A stretch of DNA of 64,000 nt, taken from Allomuricauda sp. ARW1Y1 (lineage in GTDB: Bacteria > Bacteroidota > Bacteroidia > Flavobacteriales > Flavobacteriaceae). Of this stretch, positions 32,938 through 41,616 are shown in pieces. Each line of letters opens with the position of its first letter. Positions within the stretch are counted from its first letter, which is position 1. The position numbers and the translations under genes were made by a program. The stretch lies in the NCBI RefSeq assembly GCF_013407935.1, contig NZ_JACBZU010000001.1, positions 558,001-622,000 of the forward strand, in the 5' to 3' direction. The notes beneath the pieces are model-generated. The model did no database searches and was not told the DNA's origin. It saw nothing but the letters and a program-made list of their open reading frames with translations.

Positions 32938-33997
32938 TAAAATCGTTTTTATGTTCAACCGATAATCGGGTGGTTCTGGCAATGCTCTCCGGATAGTTGT
33001 CCTGTAAATACACAATAAGTTTCTCGCGGAGATGGACCCGTAAATCCCAAGCTGTGGGAGAATCCTTGGCACTTACCAAACATCGGATCTCTACATAATT
33101 GGGTTTGGTATCGGTTACTTGTATTACATTCACATTGCCGTCCCACAGGTTGGTATCCTTCAAAATTCGTGTCTGTTCCTCGCGCAGTTGATCAAAAGGG
33201 ACATTGTAATCTACATAAAGGAATACGGTCCCCATCAGCTCTGAAGAGGTTTTCGTCCAATTCTGAAAGGGTTGGTTGATAAAATAGGGCGTTGGTACGA
33301 TCAAGCGCCTTTTGTCCCAAATGCTCACTACCACATAGGTCAGGGTAATCTCCTCAATGCGGCCCCATTCACCCTCCACAATGACCACATCATCCAGTTT
33401 TATGGGCTGTGCAATGGCAATTTGAATACCTGCTAGAATAGTCCCTATAAATTGCTGAGCAGAAAACCCAATAATGATTCCCGCTACACCTGCCGAGGCA
33501 AAAATGCTAATGCCCACTTCGCGGATTTCCTCAAAGCTCATCAGCATAAATCCTGTGGCCAAGAGGATAACAATAAAAATAAAGATCCGTTCCAAAATGG
33601 TAAACTGGGTGTAGACCTTTCTGGCCTTTAAATTATCAGCTTCTCCTATGTCGTAATTTTGGATGACCGCTTTTTTAATGATTTTAAGCAGGGCAATCAT
33701 TACCCATGCCATGGCAAAAATGAAAAGAATGGTACTGATTTTTCTAAACCAGAAACCAGCCTCCGATAGATTTAGAATGTCCCGCAGTGCTTTCATGCGA
33801 AGCAAGACGGAGAGAAAAATGAGAATCAATGGAAATGCCAGCCGTTTAAAAGCTGTTTTGGGCAATAAATAGTTAGGGTTTTTTCCCAGTCGTTTCAGGA
33901 CTACGGAAGTGACCCAATAAAGTATCACGAGCACAACAAGGGTCACACCTAAATAAATCAGGGATTCTTTGGAAACATTGTCGTAGAAAGACTCCAT
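32927..33997 (-). CDS. Mechanosensitive ion channel family protein (MscS)
   Basis: 356 aa. Four membrane helices occur in the first 200 residues, then the pore-lining MscS helix FASAGVAGIIIGFSAQQFIG. The beta domain follows: IKLDDVVIVEGEWGRIEEIT, LTYVVVSIWDKRRLIVPTPY and FINQPFQNWTKTS. The C-terminal alpha/beta domain ends near LREKLIVYLQDNYPES. It opens under membrane tension during hypo-osmotic shock. Followed on the same strand by the DUF1460 wall hydrolase, which could share a role in envelope integrity. Confidence 0.93.
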   Translation of the reverse strand: MESFYDNVSKESLIYLGVTLVVLVILYWVTSVVLKRLGKNPNYLLPKTAFKRLAFPLILIFLSVLLRMKALRDILNLSEAGFWFRKISTILFIFAMAWVMIALLKIIKKAVIQNYDIGEADNLKARKVYTQFTILERIFIFIVILLATGFMLMSFEEIREVGISIFASAGVAGIIIGFSAQQFIGTILAGIQIAIAQPIKLDDVVIVEGEWGRIEEITLTYVVVSIWDKRRLIVPTPYFINQPFQNWTKTSSELMGTVFLYVDYNVPFDQLREEQTRILKDTNLWDGNVNVIQVTDTKPNYVEIRCLVSAKDSPTAWDLRVHLREKLIVYLQDNYPESIARTTRLSVEHKNDFNEK

Positions 33998-34143
33998 ATC
34001 TCCAAAAATAAGATAGAATGGTCAAGAAAGGAAGAATGGTTAAACAAAATCGAGAAACATTATTTAGTCATAAGAAAGAATTTGGATGTGAAAAAGGTCA
34101 AGTCCACTTCGTGTTGTATTTTAGCGACCTAAACGAATAAGCC

Positions 34144-35190
34144 GTGAAAAAAGGAGTTTTATTGGTCAACTTGGGATCTCCGGATAGCCCAACCGCAAAG
34201 GATGTAAAGCCGTATTTGGATGAATTTTTGATGGATGAACGCGTCATCGATGTGAATCCTGTGTTGAGGAACATCATCGTGCGAGGCATCATTTTGAATT
34301 TCCGTCCCAAAAAATCGGCCGAGGCCTATTCCAAAATTTGGTGGGAAGAAGGTTCTCCCCTCATTATTCTGTCCAAACGTTTCACGGAAAAAGTACAAAA
34401 GCACACCGACCTTCCCATTGCACTGGGGATGCGCTATGGCTCCATGTCCATCAAGGAAGGATTGCAGGAATTGAAGGATAAGGGCGTTGATGAGGTTTTT
34501 TTGGTGCCATTGTATCCGCACTATGCCATGTCATCCTACGAAACCGTGGTGGTAAAGGCACTGGAGGTGCAACAAAAGGACTTTCCTGAGATGCACTTAA
34601 CAACCCTTCCCGCTTTTTACAGCAACCCGGATTACATCAAAGTACTATCCAAAAGTATTGCTGAAGGCTTAAAGGATTTTGATTACGAACATATCTTGTT
34701 TTCGTATCACGGAATTCCCGAAAGGCATATCCGAAAATCGGACCCTACCAAGTTCCATTGTAAACTGGATGGCCAATGTTGCAAGACCAATTCCGTGGCT
34801 CACCATACCTGTTACCGTCACCAGTGCTACGATACTACCGAGTTGGTCATCAAAGAGCTTGGGCTTCCAAAAGATAAGGTCAGCACTTCGTTCCAATCCA
34901 GATTGGGGAGCGATCCATGGTTGCAACCCTTTACGGATAAAGAGTTTGAACGTTTGGGTCACGAAGGCATCAAAAAATTGGCAGTGATCACCCCTGCGTT
35001 TGTGAGTGATTGCTTGGAGACCTTGGAGGAAATCGCCATGGAAGGACAGGAGCAGTTCGAAGAAGCCGGTGGAGAACATTATAAACATGTTCCTTGTTTG
35101 AACGACCGCGACGATTGGGCCGAACTGATGGCCAACTGGATCAAGGATTGGGAAGAAAAAGGAGCATTGCCCGAAACCCATATCCGATAA
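34144..35190 (+). CDS. hemH: Ferrochelatase HemH
   Basis: 348 aa, GTG start at 34144 (M-KKGVLLVNLGSPDSP). Inserts Fe2+ into protoporphyrin IX at the membrane surface. Hallmarks: LVNLGSPDSPTAKDVKPYL, ILFSYHGIPERHIRKSDPTK with the metal-site histidine, and STSFQSRLGSDPWLQPFTD. Between them HCKLDGQCCKTNSVAHHTCY is Cys-rich, and some bacterial ferrochelatases bind a [2Fe-2S] cluster; whether this one does is unknown. Separate from the hem operon but only 4 kb from hemA. Confidence 0.97.
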   Translation: MKKGVLLVNLGSPDSPTAKDVKPYLDEFLMDERVIDVNPVLRNIIVRGIILNFRPKKSAEAYSKIWWEEGSPLIILSKRFTEKVQKHTDLPIALGMRYGSMSIKEGLQELKDKGVDEVFLVPLYPHYAMSSYETVVVKALEVQQKDFPEMHLTTLPAFYSNPDYIKVLSKSIAEGLKDFDYEHILFSYHGIPERHIRKSDPTKFHCKLDGQCCKTNSVAHHTCYRHQCYDTTELVIKELGLPKDKVSTSFQSRLGSDPWLQPFTDKEFERLGHEGIKKLAVITPAFVSDCLETLEEIAMEGQEQFEEAGGEHYKHVPCLNDRDDWAELMANWIKDWEEKGALPETHIR

Positions 35191-35218
35191 ATTCCGTAAG
35201 AAGAATAAAAGAATTGCT

Positions 35219-36010
35219 ATGAAAATTGAAATCTTGGAGCAAGAACTCCAACCTCTTCGGGAACAACTCAAGAACCACCCGCTATACGCCCAATTGGAAA
35301 CTATTGAGGACATCAAGACCTTTATGGAGAGCCACGTGTATGCCGTTTGGGATTTTATGTCACTTTTAAAGGCGCTTCAGAAGCACCTTACCTGTGTTGG
35401 TTTGCCTTGGCATCCCGCAACGGATACTGCTGTAGCCCGATTCATCAATGAGATTGTGTTGGAGGAGGAGAGCGACTTTAATGAAAAAGGAGAGGTCAAA
35501 AGTCATTTTGAAATGTACTTGGATGCCATGAAAGAAGTAGGTGCAGACACCCAAAAAGTGGAAGCAACAATTTCTTCGTTTACGCATTTGGCAACGATAT
35601 CTGCCCAAATTGAGAAGGCTGACCTCAATGAAGCAGAAAGAGACTTTCTTCAGTTCACTTTTAAGGTCATCAATACCCAACAACCGCATATCATCGCAGC
35701 TGCTTTTACTTTTGGTCGCGAAGACTTGATTCCCGATATGTTTTTGGGCATTATCGAACAATCGGGCGAACAGGGCGCTAGCCAATACAAGAAACTGGAG
35801 TACTACCTGAAAAGGCACATCGAGTTGGATGGGGACGAGCATGGACCTTTAGCGCTACGCATGATCAAGGCGCTTTGTGGTTCCGATGACCAAAAATGGA
35901 ACGATGTTCTGGAGTACAGCAAACAGGCATTGCACTATCGAATAGCGCTTTGGAACAGTATTGCTGAAAAACTGAAGGAGAACAAAGGTAATTTGGTGAA
36001 TGCGTTGTAG
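35219..36010 (+). CDS. DUF3050 protein, possible heme-oxygenase-like fold
   Basis: 263 aa, helical throughout. MKIEILEQELQPLREQLKNH, then ESHVYAVWDFMSLLKALQ and LTCVGLPWHPATDTAVARFI are the DUF3050 start. FINEIVLEEESD and YYLKRHIELDGDEHGPLALR contain spaced Glu, His and Asp residues. The His-x3-Asp...His arrangement late in the chain recalls the metal ligands of heme-oxygenase-like diiron enzymes, but I could not verify the fold. Starts 28 bases after hemH, so the two are probably co-transcribed. Confidence 0.82.
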   Translation: MKIEILEQELQPLREQLKNHPLYAQLETIEDIKTFMESHVYAVWDFMSLLKALQKHLTCVGLPWHPATDTAVARFINEIVLEEESDFNEKGEVKSHFEMYLDAMKEVGADTQKVEATISSFTHLATISAQIEKADLNEAERDFLQFTFKVINTQQPHIIAAAFTFGREDLIPDMFLGIIEQSGEQGASQYKKLEYYLKRHIELDGDEHGPLALRMIKALCGSDDQKWNDVLEYSKQALHYRIALWNSIAEKLKENKGNLVNAL

Positions 36011-36065
36011 TTTTGAAACAACTATAGCATTCACCTTATTGTAAACCCAAAGAATACCCGCTGGC

Positions 36066-37442
36066 ATGGCCAAAATAACCTCCGATGAACTGGGACAGGA
36101 ACCCATTGGAAAATTACTGATCAAACAAGCTGTACCCGCTTCCATCGGTATTTTGGTGATGTCCCTGAACGTGCTTGTGGATTCCATTTTTGTCGGAAAT
36201 TGGATCGGGCCCATAGCCATCGCTGCTATCAATGTAGTGCTGCCGGTATCCTTTTTTATTGCCGCCCTTGGAATGGCCATCGGTATTGGAGGTTCCAGTA
36301 TCATTTCCCGTGCACTTGGTGCCAACAACCGCGAAAAAGCCCTAAAAACCTTCGGTAACCAGATTACCTTGACCTTATTGGTAACCATTACCATGGTGGC
36401 CCTCGGGCTCTACTTTGTGGATAGCCTTATCCCGGCTTTTGGGGGTAAAGGTTCCATTTTTGGACCTGCGAAAATTTACTACACTATCATTTTGTACGGA
36501 GTTCCCTTCTTGGCGCTCTGTATGATGGGAAATTCGGTCATCCGTGCCGAGGGCAAACCTCGCTTTGCCATGATTGCCATGATCATCCCATCCGTTGGGA
36601 ACCTGTTGATGGACTACATCTTTATTTATGTGTTCGATTGGGGCATGCACGGGGCCGCTTGGGCGACTACGGTGGGCTATTTGCTTTGTTTCTTTTACGT
36701 ATTCTATTTTTTCCTGTCCGACAACTCCGAACTTAAGATAGATGTTTCCCATTTTGGATTGGACCGCCCCATCCTCCGTGAAATCGGTTCCTTGGGATTT
36801 GTGACCTTGGCCCGTCAAGCCGTGACCAGTATTGTCTATTTGTTGATGAACAATATATTGTTCAATCTGGGCGGGGAGGCCATGGTGGCGGTGTACGCCA
36901 TTATCGGCAGGATGTTGATGTTTGCCCTGTTCCCCGTTTTTGGGGTCACTCAGGGGTTTTTGCCCATCGCGGGCTATAACTATGGTGCTGTCAAATACGA
37001 TCGGGTGAAGGAATCCATCTACACCGCCATTAAATATGCGGCCTTGGTCGCAACCTTGGTCTTTATAGTGCTGATGGTCTTCCCGTCCGAAATCGCCTCC
37101 CTGTTTTTGAGCAATCGACCAGAATTGTCCGCAGAAGAAATCGCCACCAACAATTTTGTGCTTGCACATACACCTTTGGCCATGCGCTTGGTCTTTGCCG
37201 CAACCCCAATCATTGCCATTCAGTTGATCGGGGCAGCTTATTTTCAGGCCATTGGGAAAGCTACTCCCGCCCTATTATTGACCTTGACCCGTCAAGGCTT
37301 CTTTTTTATCCCTTTGATTTTGGTACTGCCCAAATTTATGGGTGAAATAGGCGTATGGCTTTCGTTTTGTATTGCAGATGTGCTATCGACCATCGTAACC
37401 GGCTTCTTTCTTCAAAAGGAAATCAAGAGCGAACTCTCCTAA
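36066..37442 (+). CDS. MATE family efflux transporter
   Basis: 458 aa with about 12 membrane helices in two related halves. Typical pieces are PIGKLLIKQAVPASIGILVM and DSIFVGNWIGPIAIAAINVV at the N-terminus, GGSSIISRALGANNREKAL, and GVTQGFLPIAGYNYGAVKYD in the second half. It exports cationic or organic compounds using Na+ or H+. The start is the ATG at 36066 (MAKITSDELGQEPIGK). It follows DUF3050 by 55 bases. Confidence 0.94.
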   Translation: MAKITSDELGQEPIGKLLIKQAVPASIGILVMSLNVLVDSIFVGNWIGPIAIAAINVVLPVSFFIAALGMAIGIGGSSIISRALGANNREKALKTFGNQITLTLLVTITMVALGLYFVDSLIPAFGGKGSIFGPAKIYYTIILYGVPFLALCMMGNSVIRAEGKPRFAMIAMIIPSVGNLLMDYIFIYVFDWGMHGAAWATTVGYLLCFFYVFYFFLSDNSELKIDVSHFGLDRPILREIGSLGFVTLARQAVTSIVYLLMNNILFNLGGEAMVAVYAIIGRMLMFALFPVFGVTQGFLPIAGYNYGAVKYDRVKESIYTAIKYAALVATLVFIVLMVFPSEIASLFLSNRPELSAEEIATNNFVLAHTPLAMRLVFAATPIIAIQLIGAAYFQAIGKATPALLLTLTRQGFFFIPLILVLPKFMGEIGVWLSFCIADVLSTIVTGFFLQKEIKSELS

Positions 37443-37448
37443 ACCCCT

Positions 37449-37456
37449 TAATTTTG
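37449..37456 (+). promoter_or_regulatory. Possible -7 box of the lactonase gene
   Basis: TAATTTTG matches TAnnTTTG, 39 bases before the ATG at 37496, in the short gap after the MATE gene. Confidence 0.35.
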
Positions 37457-37495
37457 ATTTAGAATGTTTAATTTGGGTGGCCTAACTAAACATCC

Positions 37496-38593
37496 ATGAA
37501 AAATAGTATTCTAGCGGGCTTAGTTGCTGTTTTAGCAATCGCTTGTGCAGAAAAACCTCAAGAAAAACCCATGTACACCCTATTTGTTGGCACCTATACC
37601 GATGGTGATAGTGAAGGCATTTATACGTATTCCTTTGATGCGAATACAGGGGAGCTTTCCAACCAAAAACTGGCGGCGAAGTTGACCAATCCCTCCTATT
37701 TGGCCATTTCGGAGGATAAAAAGAACCTTTACGCCGTTCAGGAAACTGCCGATTTTGATAGTTTGGGCGGAGGCGTTACCGCGTTTCGTTTGGAAAACGG
37801 AGCGCTAGAGCTTCAAAATAGCAGAGGAACCCAAGGGGCGCACCCCTGTCATGTGTCACTTTCGGGTGAGGGCCAATTGGCCGTAGCGAACTATACGGGA
37901 GGCAATGTTTCCATTTTCGCCCTCAATGAAGATGGCTCGCTGGCCGAGAATCCGCAAGTAATCGACCACAAGCCATTGGATTCCGTTAAGACATCACATG
38001 CGCATATGGCTCAATTCACTCCAGAAGGCCTGATGGTGACCGATTTAGGGCTGGATGCTGTTAAGCGCTATCAGAAAGAAGAGGACAAGTTTACTCCAGC
38101 TGAACAATTCTCCCTGACCTTTAAAGATGGGGCAGGCCCCCGCCATTTTACCTTTGGTAAAGGCGGACAATTGCTGTATGTCATCAACGAGTTGAACAGC
38201 ACCATTTCCGTTTTTGAAAAGGATACTCAGGGTGATTATCAAGAAGTTCAAGTAGTGCCAACCTTGGCTGCGGATTTTGATGGGGAAAGCTTTTGTGCCG
38301 ACATTCACCTCTCCCCGGATGGCAAGTTTTTGTATGGATCCAACCGAGGAGAAAATACCATAGTTATTTTTAAAGTGGATCAAGATTCAGGTCGATTGGA
38401 TTTGGTTGGTAGGGAGTCGGTCCGCGGTGATTGGCCTCGAAACTTTTCCATGGACCCCACAGGCGAGTTTTTATTGGTAGCGAATAAAAAGACCAGCAAT
38501 ATTGTGGTGTTCAAAAGAGACTTGGAAATGGGTACGTTGACTTTTTTGAACGAAACCAGTCATCCCAATCCTGTTTGTTTGGTGTTTGAGTAA
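37496..38593 (+). CDS. Lactonase-family (seven-bladed beta-propeller) lipoprotein
   Basis: 365 aa. The start MKNSILAGLVAVLAIACAEK has a lipobox (AIAC), so it is a membrane-anchored lipoprotein. The rest is a seven-bladed propeller of the 6-phosphogluconolactonase/muconate-cycloisomerase type (PF10282). It shows LFVGTYTDGDSEGIYTYSFD, GAHPCHVSLSGEGQLAVANY, GAGPRHFTFGKGGQLLYVIN and DIHLSPDGKFLYGSNRGENT. Export makes a classic pentose-phosphate role unlikely; a periplasmic sugar-lactone hydrolase is more plausible. Confidence 0.88.
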   Translation: MKNSILAGLVAVLAIACAEKPQEKPMYTLFVGTYTDGDSEGIYTYSFDANTGELSNQKLAAKLTNPSYLAISEDKKNLYAVQETADFDSLGGGVTAFRLENGALELQNSRGTQGAHPCHVSLSGEGQLAVANYTGGNVSIFALNEDGSLAENPQVIDHKPLDSVKTSHAHMAQFTPEGLMVTDLGLDAVKRYQKEEDKFTPAEQFSLTFKDGAGPRHFTFGKGGQLLYVINELNSTISVFEKDTQGDYQEVQVVPTLAADFDGESFCADIHLSPDGKFLYGSNRGENTIVIFKVDQDSGRLDLVGRESVRGDWPRNFSMDPTGEFLLVANKKTSNIVVFKRDLEMGTLTFLNETSHPNPVCLVFE

Positions 38594-38651
38594 AGCTGGT
38601 CACATTGAGTGGAAAAGCGAAGCGTTTTTGAATCGAGATGCTGTTGTTTTA

Positions 38652-38692
38652 AGTTCTCGATATAATTTCCTTCGGAAATCACTCGAACTGAC
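38652..38692 (-). repeat. Dispersed repeat family B, copy 3 (short, inverted)
   Basis: AGTTCTCGATATAATTTCC... to ACTCGAACTGAC, with complementary ends and a GGAAAT/ATTTCC inner stem. It lies between two convergent genes, where it could act as a terminator. Confidence 0.65.
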
Positions 38693-38698
38693 TCCTTA

Positions 38699-39793
38699 TT
38701 ATTTTTTAGAAAGCAACACAATCACACCAATTACGGCTATCACCGCTAGGACGGTAAAGAAAATTTTCCAAAAACTATAAGGTCGTGTGCCGGATATCTG
38801 TCCGTTCTCTCCATTAATGAAAAAATTGTACTCCTTACCACTATATCGATAAGCACTCACGTAAACCGGCAACAAAATATGCTTAAACGTTTCCTCGGAC
38901 AGTTTCATGTCCATGGAAAGTACGCGTTGGGTGTCCCCGCCAATATCGCGCCTACACCAGGTTTCGGCAATATCTCTGGCCACTTCTTTGGATTGCAGGT
39001 GACCGTCATTGAGCGGGATGGTATATTTTTCGGTTACAAATCCTGATAAAAATCCACTGTTGAACGGTTGGAGCTTTTTCAAATCCCAAAAGGCGATTTT
39101 ACTTGGGATTCTTCCCGCCTTTTGATGTGATGCTTTGATGAGCGTATCGTCCACAAAACCGGAAACCTGACCGGCTGCTGGATACCATCTTGTTTTCCGA
39201 ACCCTTTTGGTTACCATTTTGCCATTGGAATCGCGAACCCTTTTGGTCTCATAATAATACTCTCCCCGTTGGCCGGTGTAGGAAGCGTAAAGCTGCGCAT
39301 CAAAGGTCCAGTAGGGCAAATACAGACCTTTGGTGAATTGAGGGTCCAGTGCCGCCTTTTTTAGATTGTTGGGAGCGAACCACAATCCTTGTACCCATTT
39401 CTTAAAAATGGCAAAAGATTGCTTTTTGTCGATTTGGAAGGGAAGAACGGCGCCAGGTAAAATCCATTTTTCGGTATAGGCATCGGCAACTACCAAGGGT
39501 TGACCGCAATATACACAATGAAGGGACTTATAATTTTCCTCCACATGCTGATCGGCACCACAATTTTTGCAATGCAGCATGGAAATTTCCTCGCTGTGCC
39601 TTTGGGCGCCCATTTCCTTAAGGAAAGGGTACAGTTCCAATTCCTCGAACCCGTTGTCATCCAAGGCAATGGTCTCCATGTGGCCGCAATATTCGCAGCT
39701 TATCTGGGTAGTGCCAGGCTTGTATTTAAGCTCTGCACCACAATTGACACAGGCTTTTTTGAGTTCGGTCTTTTGGATTTTTTGCTCTTCCAT
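38699..39793 (-). CDS. Zinc-ribbon membrane protein (YdjG/PriA-like zinc finger family)
   Basis: 364 aa from the ATG at 39793 (MEEQKIQKTELKKACVNCGA). There are two N-terminal zinc ribbons: CVNCGAELKYKPGTTQISCE-YC and later LHCKNCGADQHVEENYKSLH-CVYC. The long middle region contains WILPGAVLPFQIDKKQSFAI and YLPYWTFDAQLYASYTGQRG. One membrane helix lies at the extreme C-terminus (about 338-360, IFFTVLAVIAVIGVIVLL). The family is often mislabelled as a PriA helicase because of the zinc ribbon; there is no helicase domain. It lies next to an SPFH protein, as YdjG does in Bacillus. Confidence 0.8.
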   Translation of the reverse strand: MEEQKIQKTELKKACVNCGAELKYKPGTTQISCEYCGHMETIALDDNGFEELELYPFLKEMGAQRHSEEISMLHCKNCGADQHVEENYKSLHCVYCGQPLVVADAYTEKWILPGAVLPFQIDKKQSFAIFKKWVQGLWFAPNNLKKAALDPQFTKGLYLPYWTFDAQLYASYTGQRGEYYYETKRVRDSNGKMVTKRVRKTRWYPAAGQVSGFVDDTLIKASHQKAGRIPSKIAFWDLKKLQPFNSGFLSGFVTEKYTIPLNDGHLQSKEVARDIAETWCRRDIGGDTQRVLSMDMKLSEETFKHILLPVYVSAYRYSGKEYNFFINGENGQISGTRPYSFWKIFFTVLAVIAVIGVIVLLSKK

Positions 39794-39860
39794 AGATTCA
39801 TTCCCGCGAAGGCGAAAATCTTGATTATTTTTTTGGATTCCTGTTTTCACAGGAATGACA
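39791..39860. repeat. Two dispersed short repeats at the zinc-ribbon gene start
   Basis: CATTCCCGCGAAGGCGAAAA at 39801 and GATTCCTGTTTTCACAGGAA at 39836 are relatives of the hairpin at 11229. The second is a clear inverted repeat. Confidence 0.6.
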
Positions 39861-39882
39861 AGGTAATTGGTACTTTTGTTGT

Positions 39883-39965
39883 CATTTCGAAGGAGTTCAC
39901 GACTGAGAAATCTCAGTGTTCAATTGAGATTTCTCAGTCGTTGCTTTGCAACTCATTTCGAAATG
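39883..39965. repeat. Large hairpin repeat (17-bp perfect stem)
   Basis: ACGACTGAGAAATCTCA (39899-39915) pairs exactly with TGAGATTTCTCAGTCGT (39925-39941) around a nine-base loop. Outer CATTTCGAA and TTTCGAAATG extend the symmetry. It carries the GAGAAATCT word shared with families A and C. Confidence 0.85.
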
Positions 39966-39977
39966 CCAATAAAAAGA

Positions 39978-41117
39978 TTACTCCGTTGGTAATGGTGGCG
40001 GCGTGTTGCCTCCCAAGAACGATTTCAATTCCTCAATCTCTTTCAAAGCGGTCCATGCGGACATTCCCTGTTTCCACACCAAACTATCGCGGTTGATGGT
40101 GCGAGAGGCAAACAAAGACTGCATCTGCTCAAAGGTAACAGGCCCATGCTGCACCCCATTGGAGGCATAGTAGTACATGGTGGGTGTTGGCATTGGAGGA
40201 GGAACAGCACCTCCCCTCGGTTGTGCAACCTGTTGTGGAGCGGCTTGTGCGTTTCCGCCCATCATGCCGCCCATTTGTTGGGCCAGCACAAATCCCATAC
40301 CCATACCCATTCCGGCACCAGCGGTCCCGCCTTCGTTCTGTGCGGCAGCCTCGATGGCCTTCGCCGTCTTGAATTTGGTCAGTTTGTCCAAGTCCAATTT
40401 ATCGATACGGCTGTACTCGAAGATTTCCTTTTTGAGGTCTTCGGGCATGGAAACGTTCTCGATATAGAATTTTTCCAAGGAAATGCCTACACTTTCGAAC
40501 TCAGGCGACATCACCTCGCGACAAGTGTCCGAAAGCTCGGTGGTGTTTGCTGCATAAAGCTCGATGGGAAGATTGGCTTGGCCAACGGTATTGGTAAAAC
40601 GGGTGGCGATCAAACTTTTGAGGTGCTCGTTGATTTCAAAATTGGTAAAGTTGCTGTCTGTACCAACGATATCCTTGATAAATTTTCCAGCATCGGAAAT
40701 TTTGAAGGCATAGGTGCCAAAAGCCCTTATTTCCACTAGACCAAAGCGGTCATCACTCAAGGTGATTGGGCTCTTTGTCCCCCACTTTTCATCGGTAAAA
40801 AGATGGGTGTTCACAAAGTACACTTCGGCTTTGAACGGAGAGTTAAATCCATACTTCCACCCTTTTAGGGTCGCCAAGATAGGCAGGTTTTGTGTGGTGA
40901 GGTCGTAGGTGCCGGGCCCGAATACATCGGCCAATTGACCTTCGTTAATGAAAACGGCTGTCTGTCCCTCACGAACAATGAGCTTGGCCCCGTTCTTTAT
41001 TTCATTCTGATATCGCTCGAAGCGATGGGCAATGGTGTCGTCGGTGTAATCCAACCACTCGACAATATCAATAAACTCGTTGCTGAGTTTTTCCTTTATT
41101 TTTCCAAAAATATCCAT
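39978..41117 (-). CDS. SPFH-domain protein with C-terminal GYF_2 domain (YdjI-like)
   Basis: 379 aa. The N-terminal SPFH/virion-core-like domain (about 1-250) has LIVREGQTAVFINEGQLADV and VMSPEFESVGISLEKFYIEN. A Gly/Met/Ala/Pro-rich linker (about 265-315, GMGMGMGFVLAQQMGGMMGG) follows. A GYF_2-type domain at the end shows YYYASNGVQHGPVTFEQMQS and VWKQGMSAWTALKEIEELKS. SPFH proteins of this group act in membrane-stress modules beside zinc-ribbon partners. It lies upstream of the zinc-ribbon gene on the same strand with a repeat-filled 184-base gap. Confidence 0.88.
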   Translation of the reverse strand: MDIFGKIKEKLSNEFIDIVEWLDYTDDTIAHRFERYQNEIKNGAKLIVREGQTAVFINEGQLADVFGPGTYDLTTQNLPILATLKGWKYGFNSPFKAEVYFVNTHLFTDEKWGTKSPITLSDDRFGLVEIRAFGTYAFKISDAGKFIKDIVGTDSNFTNFEINEHLKSLIATRFTNTVGQANLPIELYAANTTELSDTCREVMSPEFESVGISLEKFYIENVSMPEDLKKEIFEYSRIDKLDLDKLTKFKTAKAIEAAAQNEGGTAGAGMGMGMGFVLAQQMGGMMGGNAQAAPQQVAQPRGGAVPPPMPTPTMYYYASNGVQHGPVTFEQMQSLFASRTINRDSLVWKQGMSAWTALKEIEELKSFLGGNTPPPLPTE

Positions 41118-41240
41118 GGGTATAGTGTTTAGTTGTTATCTCCTTAAAACTATAAAAAATGATGAAAGCTTGTCATTCATTTGTAGAAAAAGTAACAATA
41201 ATGTTACAAACTGCTCAACTTAAATTATTTTTAGGTCACT

Positions 41241-41597
41241 ATGGATAAAAATGTACTTGGGACACCGTTAATCTCCTGCTGTTTGGAACCCAAAACGGGC
41301 TATTATCGGGATGGATTCTGTAATACAGGTATCGACGATACAGGAAAACACGTGGTGTGCGCCATTATGACGAACGAGTTTTTACAGTTCTCAAAAAGCA
41401 AAGGGAACGATTTGATAACACCCATGCCCTTTTATCAATTTCCAGGCTTGAAAGCTGGGGACAAATGGTGCCTCTGTGCCTCACGTTGGAAAGAGGCCTA
41501 TTTGGAGGGAGTTGCGCCACCTGTGGTATTGGAAGCTACCCATGAGAAAGCGCTCAAATATGTTTCGTTCGAGTCGTTATTGGAGCATAAAGCGTAG
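41241..41597 (+). CDS. DUF2237 family protein
   Basis: 118 aa. Nearly the whole protein is the DUF2237 domain: NVLGTPLISCCLEPKTGYYR, DGFCNTGIDDTGKHVVCAIM, GNDLITPMPFYQFPGLKAGD and KWCLCASRWKEAYLEG. The conserved Cys, Asp and Trp residues are present. The family is a small cytoplasmic one of unknown function, common in marine bacteria and algae. It converges on the next gene with 19 bases between the stops. Confidence 0.88.
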   Translation: MDKNVLGTPLISCCLEPKTGYYRDGFCNTGIDDTGKHVVCAIMTNEFLQFSKSKGNDLITPMPFYQFPGLKAGDKWCLCASRWKEAYLEGVAPPVVLEATHEKALKYVSFESLLEHKA

Positions 41598-41616
41598 GAG
41601 GAAGTCCTCTGGTATC

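Noticed and set aside
36375-37169. 264-codon open frame antisense to the MATE gene
   Set aside because: It is rich in His and Gln with no domain, and mirrors the hydrophobic codon pattern of the transporter.
38699-39793. PriA helicase
   Set aside because: Only the zinc ribbons resemble PriA; there are no Walker or helicase motifs and a membrane helix ends the protein.
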